Source: an uncultured Bacteroides sp.
Lineage (GTDB): Bacteria > Bacteroidota > Bacteroidia > Bacteroidales > Bacteroidaceae
Reading direction: 5' to 3'
NCBI GenBank assembly: GCA_949288585.1
Contig: CASEKR010000003.1
Location: forward strand, 103,497 to 167,496
DNA length: 64,000 bases
Shown here: in pieces, positions 8,111 through 16,154 of the stretch
How positions within the stretch are numbered: the first letter of the stretch is position 1
Layout of the letters: each line of letters opens with the position of its first letter
Program-made: the position numbers and the translations under genes
The notes under the pieces: generated by a model
What the model saw: the letters and a program-made list of their open reading frames with translations, nothing else
Told to the model about the DNA's origin: nothing
Database searches by the model: none

Positions 8111-8950
8111 TTAAGCCTCTTCGTCTTCCTTAATGAAAGCAGCAGCCTTGGAAGCATTGATGGCTTCTTCGTCCGACTTGTCCAGACGAGCCTTGGCAGC
8201 GCGCTTCTTGCCTTTGTTGGCAGCAGCACCTTCGCCGGCGGCTTCCATGTCTACCCTTTCAGCCTTGCGTTCTTCCAGACCTTCCTGCATAGCGGCGCAG
8301 CAAGCGTCGAGGATCACCTCTACGGACTTGGTGGCGTCGTCGTTGGCGGGAATTACGAAGTCAACGTTCGAGGGGTCAGAGTTCGTGTCGACGATGCCGA
8401 ACACGGGGATGCCCAAGCGGTTGGCTTCACGCACGGCGATGTTCTCCTTCATCACGTCTACGACGAACAGCGCAGACGGCAGGCGAGTCAGGTCGGCGAT
8501 AGAACCGAGGTTCTTCTCCAACTTGGCGCGCTGGCGGGAGATTTGGAGGATTTCACGCTTGGAGAGGTTGGCATACGTGCCGTCATTCGACAGTTTGTCG
8601 ATAGTGGCCATCTTCTTCACCGCCTTGCGGATGGTGGGGAAGTTTGTCAACATACCGCCGGGCCAGCGCTCGATTACGTAAGGCATATTCACAGAGGCAG
8701 CTTTCTCTGCTACCACCTGCTTTGCTTGTTTTTTAGTAGCAACAAACAGGATTTTCTTTCCTGATTTAGCGATTTGCTTCAAAGCTTCAGCAGCTTCTTC
8801 TATTTTGGCAACGGTTTTGTTGAGGTCGATGATGTGGATGCCATTGCGCTCCATGAAGATGTAGGGAGCCATGGCGGGATTCCATTTGCGTTTCAGATGG
8901 CCGAAGTGGCAACCTGCTTCCAACAGTGTATCAAAATTTGTTCTTGACAT
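8111..8950 (-). CDS. rpsB: 30S ribosomal protein S2
   Basis: The 279-residue protein shows the S2 signatures LLEAGCHFGHLKRKWNPAMAPY near the start and IPVFGIVDTNSDPSNVDFVIPANDDA in the second half. The C-terminal 35 residues form a Lys/Ala/Glu-rich extension common in Bacteroidales. It is the third gene of the translation operon, upstream of tsf as in most bacteria. Confidence 0.98.
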   Translation of the reverse strand: MSRTNFDTLLEAGCHFGHLKRKWNPAMAPYIFMERNGIHIIDLNKTVAKIEEAAEALKQIAKSGKKILFVATKKQAKQVVAEKAASVNMPYVIERWPGGMLTNFPTIRKAVKKMATIDKLSNDGTYANLSKREILQISRQRAKLEKNLGSIADLTRLPSALFVVDVMKENIAVREANRLGIPVFGIVDTNSDPSNVDFVIPANDDATKSVEVILDACCAAMQEGLEERKAERVDMEAAGEGAAANKGKKRAAKARLDKSDEEAINASKAAAFIKEDEEA

Positions 8951-9065
8951 AGTCTTTGTTTCTTAAATTCGTTTACTTTCTTTTTTGTTTTTCTTCTAAA
9001 CCAACCGCCGGGTAGCCTTCGGGGAAAGAGTCCCGGTAGTTTAGATACTAAACGTTTTCCAGTCG

Positions 9066-9142
9066 TCGGAGTAACCAGTTGACTTGCCAACAAGGGAAAC
9101 CTCGTCAACTTGTTAACCTGTCCACTTGTTAACTTGAGTAAC
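9066..9142. repeat. Degenerate short repeats between rpsI and rpsB
   Basis: The 195-bp spacer between rpsI and rpsB contains several overlapping copies of short words related to AACTTGTTAAC, GTTGACTTG and GTCAACTTG, partly inverted to each other. I see no reading frame or clear terminator here. Confidence 0.5.
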
Positions 9143-9145
9143 TGA

Positions 9146-9532
9146 TTAACGCTTGCTGAACTGGAATCTGCGACGTGCTTTGGGACGGCCCGGCTTCTTA
9201 CGTTCAACGGCACGGGGGTCGCGCGTCATAAAGCCTTCGGCACGCAGGGCAGCCTTGTCCTCGGGATTGATTTTCACCAGGGCACGGGCAATAGCCAGGC
9301 GGAGAGCCTGCGACTGTCCGGTGAAGCCGCCACCGCAGAGGTTGACCTTGATGTCATATTTCTCGGCAACGCCCAGCTTGTTCAGCGGCTGTTTCACCAC
9401 ATACTGGAGGATGCTCGAGGGAAAGTATTCGGTGAGATCCCGCTTGTTTATCGTAATCTTGCCTGTTCCTTCGCTAACGAAAACGCGTGCGATAGCGCTT
9501 TTACGTCGGCCTAATGCATTTACTACTTCCAT
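9146..9532 (-). CDS. rpsI: 30S ribosomal protein S9
   Basis: The 128-residue protein is of normal length. It starts MEVVNALGRRKSAIARVFV and ends in the typical basic tail (KKPGRPKARRRFQFSKR), which reaches the P-site tRNA. It follows rplM by six bases, the usual L13-S9 pairing. Confidence 0.98.
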   Translation of the reverse strand: MEVVNALGRRKSAIARVFVSEGTGKITINKRDLTEYFPSSILQYVVKQPLNKLGVAEKYDIKVNLCGGGFTGQSQALRLAIARALVKINPEDKAALRAEGFMTRDPRAVERKKPGRPKARRRFQFSKR

Positions 9533-9538
9533 TATCTC

Positions 9539-10000
9539 TTATTTAAGTGCGTTAATATCAATCATTTTGGGACTCTGTGCTTCGTGCTTGTGCTCGCTTC
9601 CTGCATAGACATACAGATTGCCCAGCAACTTGGCGCCCAGCTTATTCTTAGGCAACATGCCTTTTACGACTTTGCGCAGCAGGCGGTCTTCGCCGTTGGG
9701 TTTAGCCATCAGGCGGGCGGGAGTCATTTCGCGCTGTCCGCCGGGATAGCCCGTGTAGGACAGGTAGACTTTGTCCGTCCACTTGTTTCCAGTCATTTTC
9801 ACCTTGTCGGCGTTGATAATGATGACATTATCGCCGCAATCTACGTGAGGGGTAAAGTTGGGTTTGTACTTGCCTCTCAACAGTTTCGCAACTTTTGCGC
9901 CCAAACGGCCCAATACCTGGTCCGTAGCATCAACGATGACCCATTCTTTGGTCACCGTGGCTTTGTTGGCAGAAATGGTCTTGTAACTTAAAGTATCCAC
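9539..10000 (-). CDS. rplM: 50S ribosomal protein L13
   Basis: The 153-residue protein has the L13 hallmarks WVIVDATDQVLGRLGAKVAKLLRGK, FTPHVDCGDNVIIINADKV and RLLRKVVKGMLPKNKLG. It is the first gene of the rplM-rpsI-rpsB-tsf operon. The leader between the promoter at 10122 and the start codon is about 120 bases, long enough to hold a regulatory structure, although I do not recognise one. Confidence 0.98.
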   Translation of the reverse strand: MDTLSYKTISANKATVTKEWVIVDATDQVLGRLGAKVAKLLRGKYKPNFTPHVDCGDNVIIINADKVKMTGNKWTDKVYLSYTGYPGGQREMTPARLMAKPNGEDRLLRKVVKGMLPKNKLGAKLLGNLYVYAGSEHKHEAQSPKMIDINALK

Positions 10001-10121
10001 TCTTGAAATGTTTTTAAAAATGTTACTACTAATAGATTATCACCACAAGCAACAGGTTGGACACACTCTGTTAACTTGCTATGAATTAATCGCTTATCCT
10101 TTTTAGATAATAATCGGCTTG

Positions 10122-10152
10122 CAAAGGTACGGATTTTCCGGCAAACGACAAA
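10122..10152 (-). promoter_or_regulatory. Promoter of the rplM operon
   Basis: On the minus strand TTTG (10149-10152) is followed after 19 bases by TACCTTTG (10122-10129), an exact match to the Bacteroidota -33/-7 consensus and spacing. Confidence 0.85.
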
Positions 10153-10192
10153 TGTTTTATACATTTTTTTGGCGGACAGTGCCCGCACATCA

Positions 10193-10292
10193 AGCGTTTG
10201 CTTCCGACGCACTCGGGACTTCCGTTTGACGCACTCGGGACAACCACCGTCCGCACTCGGGACAACCATCGAGTGCGGCGGAAGCAAACGCT
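10193..10292. repeat. 22-bp-period intergenic array B with flanking inverted copy
   Basis: Units start at 10208, 10230 and 10252, each opening CGCACTCGGGAC. A 23-bp left flank (10193-10215) is complementary at 22 positions to 10270-10292, so the array is enclosed in a large inverted repeat that could form a hairpin. It lies between the asnS terminator (10431) and the rplM promoter (10122). I see nothing else in 10293-10430. Confidence 0.8.
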
Positions 10293-10430
10293 CCCCCAAA
10301 GTGTCCCCAGAGGCATTCTGAATGGGGCGACAACCGCAACCGGACAACCGGCGGGAATGGGGGGGATTTCTTGAATATCCTTTACAACAGGCAGGGGCTT
10401 ATAATTCGTCGAGGAATCTTCAAGACAATA

Positions 10431-10457
10431 AAAAAGCCCGCCAAAAGCGGGCCTTTT
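10431..10457 (-). terminator. Intrinsic terminator of the purB-asnS unit
   Basis: GGCCCGC and GCGGGC flank a short loop; on the minus strand a run of T follows. Confidence 0.8.
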
Positions 10458-10474
10458 CACTGATACAATAAAGT

Positions 10475-11878
10475 TTAGAAATCGGCATTGCGCGGCGTGC
10501 GCGGGAAGGGTATGACGTCGCGGATGTTGGCCATGCCGGTGACGAACAGCAGCAGGCGTTCGAAGCCCAGGCCGAAACCGGCGTGCGGGCAGGTGCCATA
10601 CTTGCGGGTATCGAGATACCACCACATGTCCTTCATCGGGATGTGCAGTTCCTCGATGCGGGCCATCAGCTTGTCGTAGCTTTCCTCGCGGACACTGCCG
10701 CCGATGATTTCGCCAATCTGCGGGAACAGCACGTCCGTGCCCTGCACCGTCTTCCCGTCTTCGTTCTGCTTCATGTAGAAAGCCTTGATTTCCTTCGGAT
10801 AGTCTATCATGATGACCGGCCGGCGGAAATGCTCCTCCACCAGGTAACGCTCGTGCTCGCTGGCCAGGTCGCAACCCCAGTAGACGGGGAACTCGAACTT
10901 GTGGCCGTTGGCTACGGCTTCTTCCAGTATCCGGATGCCTTCCGTGTAAGGCAGGCGCACGAACTCGGTGTTCACCACGCCTTGCAGACGTTCAATCAAG
11001 CCTTTGTCGACCATCTTGTTCAGGAACTCCAGGTCGTCCTTGCAGTTATCCAACGCCCACTGCACGCAGTATTTGATAAACTCCTCTTCCAAATCCATCA
11101 GTTCGTGCAAGTCGGCAAAAGCCACTTCCGGCTCTACCATCCAGAACTCGGCCAGATGGCGCGGCGTGTTCGAGTTCTCCGCACGGAACGTAGGGCCGAA
11201 GGTATAGATGGCGCCCAAGGCCGTGGCAGCCAACTCGCCTTCCAACTGCCCGGACACCGTCAGGCTGGCCTGCTTGCCGAAGAAGTCGTCGTCGTAGATG
11301 ATGGAACCGTTTTCATCCTTCTTCAGGTCGTAAAGGTTCATCGTCGTCACTTGGAACATCTGCCCGGCCCCTTCGCAGTCCGAAGCCGTGATGATGGGAG
11401 TATGGAAGTAGAAGAATCCCTTTTCGTGGAAGAACTTGTGGATGGCAATGGCCATGTTGTGGCGGATGCGGAACACGGCGCCAAACGTATTGGTGCGGGG
11501 ACGCAAATGGGCCACCTCGCGCAGGAACTCCATGGAGTGCCCCTTCTTTTGCAGGGGATAGGTATTGTCGCACGCGCCAAGGAGTTCAATCTCACGGGCC
11601 TGCAACTCCACCTTCTGCCCGGAGCCGACCGACTCTGTCAGCACGCCGTTCACGCTCAGGCAGGCGCCCGTGGTGATTTCCTTCAGCAAAGCCTCGTCGA
11701 AGTTGGCCACGTCGACCACAATCTGCACGTTATTGATGGTAGAACCGTCATTCAGCGCAATGAAGCTAACCTGCTTGCTGCCCCGGCGGGTACGCACCCA
11801 GCCTTTCACGTTGACCATAGCCCCGAAGTCGTCGCGCTTCAGGAGGTCAACCACCTTTGTCCTACTTATCTTTTCCAT
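10475..11878 (-). CDS. asnS: Asparaginyl-tRNA synthetase
   Basis: This class IIb synthetase charges tRNA-Asn with asparagine. The 467-residue protein has an N-terminal OB-fold anticodon-binding domain (about 18-110), class II motif 2 ([19 protein letters not shown]) and motif 3 ([16 protein letters not shown], ending in [11 protein letters not shown]). Length is normal for AsnRS. It begins 26 bases downstream of the pseudouridine synthase gene and ends at a strong terminator. Confidence 0.98.
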   Translation of the reverse strand: MEKISRTKVVDLLKRDDFGAMVNVKGWVRTRRGSKQVSFIALNDGSTINNVQIVVDVANFDEALLKEITTGACLSVNGVLTESVGSGQKVELQAREIELLGACDNTYPLQKKGHSMEFLREVAHLRPRTNTFGAVFRIRHNMAIAIHKFFHEKGFFYFHTPIITASDCEGAGQMFQVTTMNLYDLKKDENGSIIYDDDFFGKQASLTVSGQLEGELAATALGAIYTFGPTFRAENSNTPRHLAEFWMVEPEVAFADLHELMDLEEEFIKYCVQWALDNCKDDLEFLNKMVDKGLIERLQGVVNTEFVRLPYTEGIRILEEAVANGHKFEFPVYWGCDLASEHERYLVEEHFRRPVIMIDYPKEIKAFYMKQNEDGKTVQGTDVLFPQIGEIIGGSVREESYDKLMARIEELHIPMKDMWWYLDTRKYGTCPHAGFGLGFERLLLFVTGMANIRDVIPFPRTPRNADF

Positions 11879-11904
11879 TTCTTCTATACATTATTATATA
11901 TATG

Positions 11905-13374
11905 TCACTCAAAAGACCCCATGCGCAGGAAGTTCACCTCCTGCTCCGTGAGGAAACGCCACTCGCCCCGGCGCAGTCCCTTCTTGGTCAGGCCAGCAAA
12001 GTAGACGCGGTCCAACTTCTGTACCTTGTAGCCCAAAGACTCGAAAATGCGGCGCACGATGCGGTTCTTGCCCGAATGGATTTCGATGCCGATGTCGCTC
12101 TTCTTGTTCTCGTCGGTGTAGCTGATGGCGTCGGCATGGATTTCCCCGTCGTCCAGCTGGATGCCAGAAGCAATCTGGTCCATGTCGGCCTTGGTCAGGT
12201 TCTTGTCCAAGTGCACGTGGTAGATTTTCTTCTTCAGATACTTCGGATGCGTCAGTTTCGAAGCCAGGTCACCGTCGTTGGTCAGCAGCAGCACGCCCGT
12301 GGTATTGCGGTCCAGACGGCCTACGGGATAAATACGTTCCGGGCAAGCCCCCTTCACCAAGTCCATCACCGTGCGACGTGCTTGCGGGTCGTCGGAAGTA
12401 GTCACCGTATCCTTCGGTTTGTTCAGCAGGATATAGATTTTGCGCTCAATGCTGACCGGCTGGTCGTGGAACTTCACTTCGTCGCCGCGCTTGATCTTCG
12501 TGCCCAGTTCCGTAATCACCTCGCCGTTGACCGTGACTACACCTGCCGTGATGAACTCATCGGCCTCGCGGCGCGAGCAGACCCCGGCATTAGCTAAGAA
12601 TTTGTTCAGGCGAATCGGCTCGTTCGGGTCGACATACTGTTCCTTGTACTCTATCTGCTTCTTCTTGCTATACTTTGCGTTAGGATTGTAATCGTTGGTG
12701 CGGCGGCGGGGAGCATTCCCATACGGACGGTTGCCGGCAGCGTTGTTGTAGTTGTTGGAACGGGGACGCCCGCCGTTATTGCCATACGGGCGCTGGGGAC
12801 GTTCGCCGGAAGCATAATCATAACGCGGACGAAGCGTACGGTCCGCATTGCCATAAGCAGGACGGTCGTTGTTGTAAGCCTGGCGGTCACTGTTATAAGC
12901 CTGGCGGTCACTGTTATAAGCGGGACGGTCATTGTTGTATATGCGCGGACGCTGTTCGCCATTCTCGCTATTATACCTCGGACGCTGCTCGGCATTGTAC
13001 GGGCGCTGTTGCGGGCGGTACGGGCGCTGCGGACGCTCGCCTCCCCCATTCTCCGGATTGTTATAACGCGGGCGATAAGGACGGTCGCTGCTGTAAACGC
13101 GGTCGCCGCCATAAGGGCGTTGCGGACGGTCGCCATTTTCACTGTTGGGATTAAAACGCGGGCGATAGGGGCGGTCGCTGCTGTAAGCACGCTGCGGACG
13201 GCTGCCGCCGTTCTCGCTTGTAAAGCGCGGGCGGTAAGGGCGAGCCCCCCCTTCCCGATTATAAGACACACGCGTGTAATTGCTTTCTTTATTGGACTGC
13301 GTTCCCTCACGGTCGGCACCAGAGTTCTCCGCTGAGGGAGAAGCATCCTGCCAGTTTTCGTTTTCTGTTGTCAT
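11905..13374 (-). CDS. RluB/RsuA-type rRNA pseudouridine synthase with long disordered N-terminal extension
   Basis: The C-terminal half (about 250-489) is a complete pseudouridine synthase: an S4 RNA-binding domain (IRLNKFLANAGVCSRREADEFI), then the catalytic domain with GRLDRNTTGVLLLTNDG, where Asp355 is the catalytic residue, and KNRIVRRIFESLGY. Family members modify a uridine in 23S or 16S rRNA. The first roughly 240 residues are low-complexity, rich in Arg, Tyr, Pro, Asn and Gly, built from short variants of RPYRPR and RPQRPYG, and encoded by visibly repetitive DNA. This extension is probably disordered and RNA-interacting. The gene sits between purB and asnS in one unit. Confidence 0.93.
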   Translation of the reverse strand: MTTENENWQDASPSAENSGADREGTQSNKESNYTRVSYNREGGARPYRPRFTSENGGSRPQRAYSSDRPYRPRFNPNSENGDRPQRPYGGDRVYSSDRPYRPRYNNPENGGGERPQRPYRPQQRPYNAEQRPRYNSENGEQRPRIYNNDRPAYNSDRQAYNSDRQAYNNDRPAYGNADRTLRPRYDYASGERPQRPYGNNGGRPRSNNYNNAAGNRPYGNAPRRRTNDYNPNAKYSKKKQIEYKEQYVDPNEPIRLNKFLANAGVCSRREADEFITAGVVTVNGEVITELGTKIKRGDEVKFHDQPVSIERKIYILLNKPKDTVTTSDDPQARRTVMDLVKGACPERIYPVGRLDRNTTGVLLLTNDGDLASKLTHPKYLKKKIYHVHLDKNLTKADMDQIASGIQLDDGEIHADAISYTDENKKSDIGIEIHSGKNRIVRRIFESLGYKVQKLDRVYFAGLTKKGLRRGEWRFLTEQEVNFLRMGSFE

Positions 13375-13468
13375 TGTTCTATTCAGATAAAATTAAACCT
13401 TTTGGCCTCACGGCCTTATGAATTTTGCTTATTAATGAGTTTCTTCGATGCTGTATATTCCTATCAGG

Positions 13469-14815
13469 TTACATGCCAGTATAATTATGCGGCGTAATCG
13501 CACGCAACTCCTTCTTGATGTCCTCTCCGACATTCAAGCCTTCTATAAACTCTTTGATGGAAGCCTCGGTAACGACATGGTTGGTGCGCGTCAGTTCCTT
13601 CAGAGCCTCGTAAGGATGCGGATAGCCTTCGCGGCGCAAGATGGTCTGAATGGCTTCAGCCACCACGCTCCAGCAGTTATCCAAGTCGCGGGCAATGGCC
13701 GGTTCGTTCAACAACAATTTGCGCAATCCCTTCAAAGAGCTTTGGATGGCAATCAGGATATGGCCGAAGGGCACCCCGACATTGCGCAGCACGGTGGAGT
13801 CGGTCAAGTCACGCTGCAAGCGCGATACGGGCAATTTCACCGAGAGATGGCCCAACAAAGCATTGGCCACACCCAGGTTGCCTTCGGCGTTCTCGAAGTC
13901 AATGGGGTTTACCTTGTGGGGCATGGCGCTGGAGCCTACTTCGCCGGCTTTGATGCGTTGCTTGAAGTATTCCATCGAAATATATTGCCAGAAGTCGCGG
14001 TTCATGTCAATCATGATGGTGTTGATGCGCTTCAAGGCGTCAAACACAGCGGAGAGATTGTCGTAGTTGGAAATCTGCGTGGTGTATTCCTCGCGCTCCA
14101 GCCCCAGCTTTTCGGCCACGAAACGGTTGCCGAAGGCCTTCCAGTCGTAGGTAGGATAAGCCACGTGGTGGGCGTTGTAGTTGCCCGTGGCGCCTCCGAA
14201 CTTGGCTGTCAGCGGGCAGGCTTTCAGCAGAGCCAACTGGCGTTTCAGGCGATAGGAGAAGACATTGATTTCCTTGCCCAGGCGGGTGGGAGAAGCAGGC
14301 TGGCCGTGCGTCTTGGCCAGCATGGGGATATCGGCCCACTCGGCCGCATACGTCTCCAACTGAGCGATAAGCTCCTCCAACTGCGGGTAGTATGCCTGTT
14401 CCAACGCCTCCTTGATGGAAAGGGGCACGGAAGTATTGTTGATGTCTTGCGAAGTGAGGCCGAAATGGATAAACTCCTTGTAAGGTTCCAGGCCACCCAG
14501 TTTGTCGAACTGTTCTTTCAGGAAATACTCGACGGCTTTCACGTCGTGGTTGGTCACGCTTTCTATTTCCTTGATACGGGCTGCGTCTTCTTCTGAGAAA
14601 TGACGGTAGATGTCGCGTAAGCGTTCAAACACGCCTTTGTCTATCTGCGCCAACTGGGGAAGCGGCAATTCGCACAAAGCAATGAAGTATTCCACTTCCA
14701 CGCGCACACGGTATCTGATTAATGCAAACTCTGAAAAATAGGCGGCCAAGACATCCGTCTTTCCCCTATACCTTCCGTCAATCGGAGAGATGGCGGTTAA
14801 AACATCCAGTTTCAT
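13469..14815 (-). CDS. purB: Adenylosuccinate lyase
   Basis: PurB catalyses two fumarate-releasing steps of purine synthesis (SAICAR to AICAR, and adenylosuccinate to AMP). The 448-residue protein carries TSQDINNTS and the superfamily signature GSSAMPHKVNPIDFENAEGN, with the flexible catalytic-loop Ser. KTHGQPASPTRLGKE is also typical. It is the first gene of the purB-pseudouridine synthase-asnS unit, with a -7 box at 14848-14855. Confidence 0.98.
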   Translation of the reverse strand: MKLDVLTAISPIDGRYRGKTDVLAAYFSEFALIRYRVRVEVEYFIALCELPLPQLAQIDKGVFERLRDIYRHFSEEDAARIKEIESVTNHDVKAVEYFLKEQFDKLGGLEPYKEFIHFGLTSQDINNTSVPLSIKEALEQAYYPQLEELIAQLETYAAEWADIPMLAKTHGQPASPTRLGKEINVFSYRLKRQLALLKACPLTAKFGGATGNYNAHHVAYPTYDWKAFGNRFVAEKLGLEREEYTTQISNYDNLSAVFDALKRINTIMIDMNRDFWQYISMEYFKQRIKAGEVGSSAMPHKVNPIDFENAEGNLGVANALLGHLSVKLPVSRLQRDLTDSTVLRNVGVPFGHILIAIQSSLKGLRKLLLNEPAIARDLDNCWSVVAEAIQTILRREGYPHPYEALKELTRTNHVVTEASIKEFIEGLNVGEDIKKELRAITPHNYTGM

Positions 14816-14847
14816 ACGTCGTATTTATGATGATAATTATCAGGCTG

Positions 14848-14855
14848 CAAAATTA
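14848..14855 (-). promoter_or_regulatory. -7 promoter box for purB
   Basis: TAATTTTG on the minus strand, about 33 bases upstream of the ATG at 14815. Confidence 0.6.
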
Positions 14856-14933
14856 CGCTTTTTTCCCGACAAACGTCCAAAGAATGTATTTAAAATACGC
14901 TAAGAGCGACAGCCCGGGCCACGGAACAGCTTC

Positions 14934-15914
14934 CTACCAGCCCATCGCCTCGCAGATTTGTCCGAAAGACACGTCTTTCATCAGCACCCGCTTGTCGGCA
15001 TCCAGCAGGTAAAGCGTCGGCATAGCCTTCAGGTCATACAAAGCCTCGGTTTTGATAAGCTCGCGATCGGTGCCTACCGTCCAACCGGCAGGGATTTCCC
15101 ACAAGCGTGACTTCCACACATCGGGATTTCCCTCCGTATAGACAGACAGCACCTGCGCTTTCCCGTCCTTGACAGCCTCAGCGAAAGCGCTGTCTTCCTT
15201 CATCTCCTGCAACGTGGCATGACAGTTTTCACACTCAGGGTCATAAAAGAAAAGCAACAGCACAGGGGCATCCACCGAGGTTGTGGCAAGAGTCCGCCGC
15301 TGCCCGTCAGGCAAATAATAAACAAAGTCTTCAGCCACCTGCCCGGGATTGTTGCGCCCGACCAGTTCCCGCAAGAAGGCCCAACGTTCACGCCGCGCAT
15401 CACTGTCCGCAAGATGCGCCAGCAAGGCATCCAGGAAGCGTGCGTAAAGAGCCTCATCGCGCATAGGCGACATTGGGTCGTACAGATATTTTTCCACCAA
15501 AGCCGGCATCACCTTGGCGGCCTCTTCCGACGCGAGCAGCCGCCCGCAGAACACGTCCAACGCCCGGCCGACTTCCGCCTCGTCGGGATGGCTCCTGGCC
15601 AGGGCCACGTAGTTCACCAACCCCTGCTCCGTCACCTCGGGGCGGCGCAGCAAGGCCGTATCGGCAAAGTCATAATTGTCCCAATAATGCAACAGCAGAT
15701 AGCTCCGGCGTTCCTCCGGATCGGTCATCACCTCCGGTATGGCTGGGAAAGGGAACGAGGCCTCCCCTCCCCCATCCTGCTGGAACTGCCCGGCAGGACG
15801 AGACGACGAAGCCACCGGCTTCCCGCCGGCCTTGCCTGAACAGAAAGCCATCGACATACACAGCAGCAATCCTGCCGCCAACTTTGCACACTGATAGAAT
15901 CTCTTTTTCATCAC
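14934..15914 (-). CDS. DUF5106-type thioredoxin-fold protein, probably exported
   Basis: The 326-residue protein opens with a basic N-terminus and a hydrophobic segment ending SMAFCSG; the Cys may be lipidated, although Phe before it is not ideal for a lipobox. Residues about 55-190 form an all-helical domain of the DUF5106 type. Residues about 195-326 form a thioredoxin-like domain with a CENC active site (VLLLFFYDPECENCHATLQEM) and the cis-Pro segment AMPTLYLLD. Such proteins are periplasmic or outer-membrane-associated oxidoreductases of Bacteroidales with uncertain substrates. It is a single-gene unit. Confidence 0.8.
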   Translation of the reverse strand: MMKKRFYQCAKLAAGLLLCMSMAFCSGKAGGKPVASSSRPAGQFQQDGGGEASFPFPAIPEVMTDPEERRSYLLLHYWDNYDFADTALLRRPEVTEQGLVNYVALARSHPDEAEVGRALDVFCGRLLASEEAAKVMPALVEKYLYDPMSPMRDEALYARFLDALLAHLADSDARRERWAFLRELVGRNNPGQVAEDFVYYLPDGQRRTLATTSVDAPVLLLFFYDPECENCHATLQEMKEDSAFAEAVKDGKAQVLSVYTEGNPDVWKSRLWEIPAGWTVGTDRELIKTEALYDLKAMPTLYLLDADKRVLMKDVSFGQICEAMGW

Positions 15915-15935
15915 GACTGTTTACTATAACAAAGA

Positions 15936-15943
15936 CAAAGATA
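15936..15943 (-). promoter_or_regulatory. -7 promoter box for the DUF5106 gene
   Basis: TATCTTTG on the minus strand, about 22 bases before the start codon. Confidence 0.6.
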
Positions 15944-16117
15944 GGCAATCCCCGGCTTCCGTCCAAAGAAAGGAGACAAAATCCTGTTTGAGGGTCACGC
16001 CGGACACACATTATAATATATAATATAGGCAAACAAGATAAGGAAGGAAGCGGAAGAATCGGGACATTTCCCCGAATTAGGACAGGGGGATGTATTGGAA
16101 ATGTAACGGCAAATTCA

Positions 16118-16125
16118 TAGCTTTG
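16118..16125 (+). promoter_or_regulatory. -7 promoter box for the LTA-synthase-like gene
   Basis: TAGCTTTG on the plus strand, about 30 bases before the ATG at 16155. Confidence 0.6.
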
Positions 16126-16154
16126 CAGCCGTTTTTGTAATAAAGAGAACTTCT

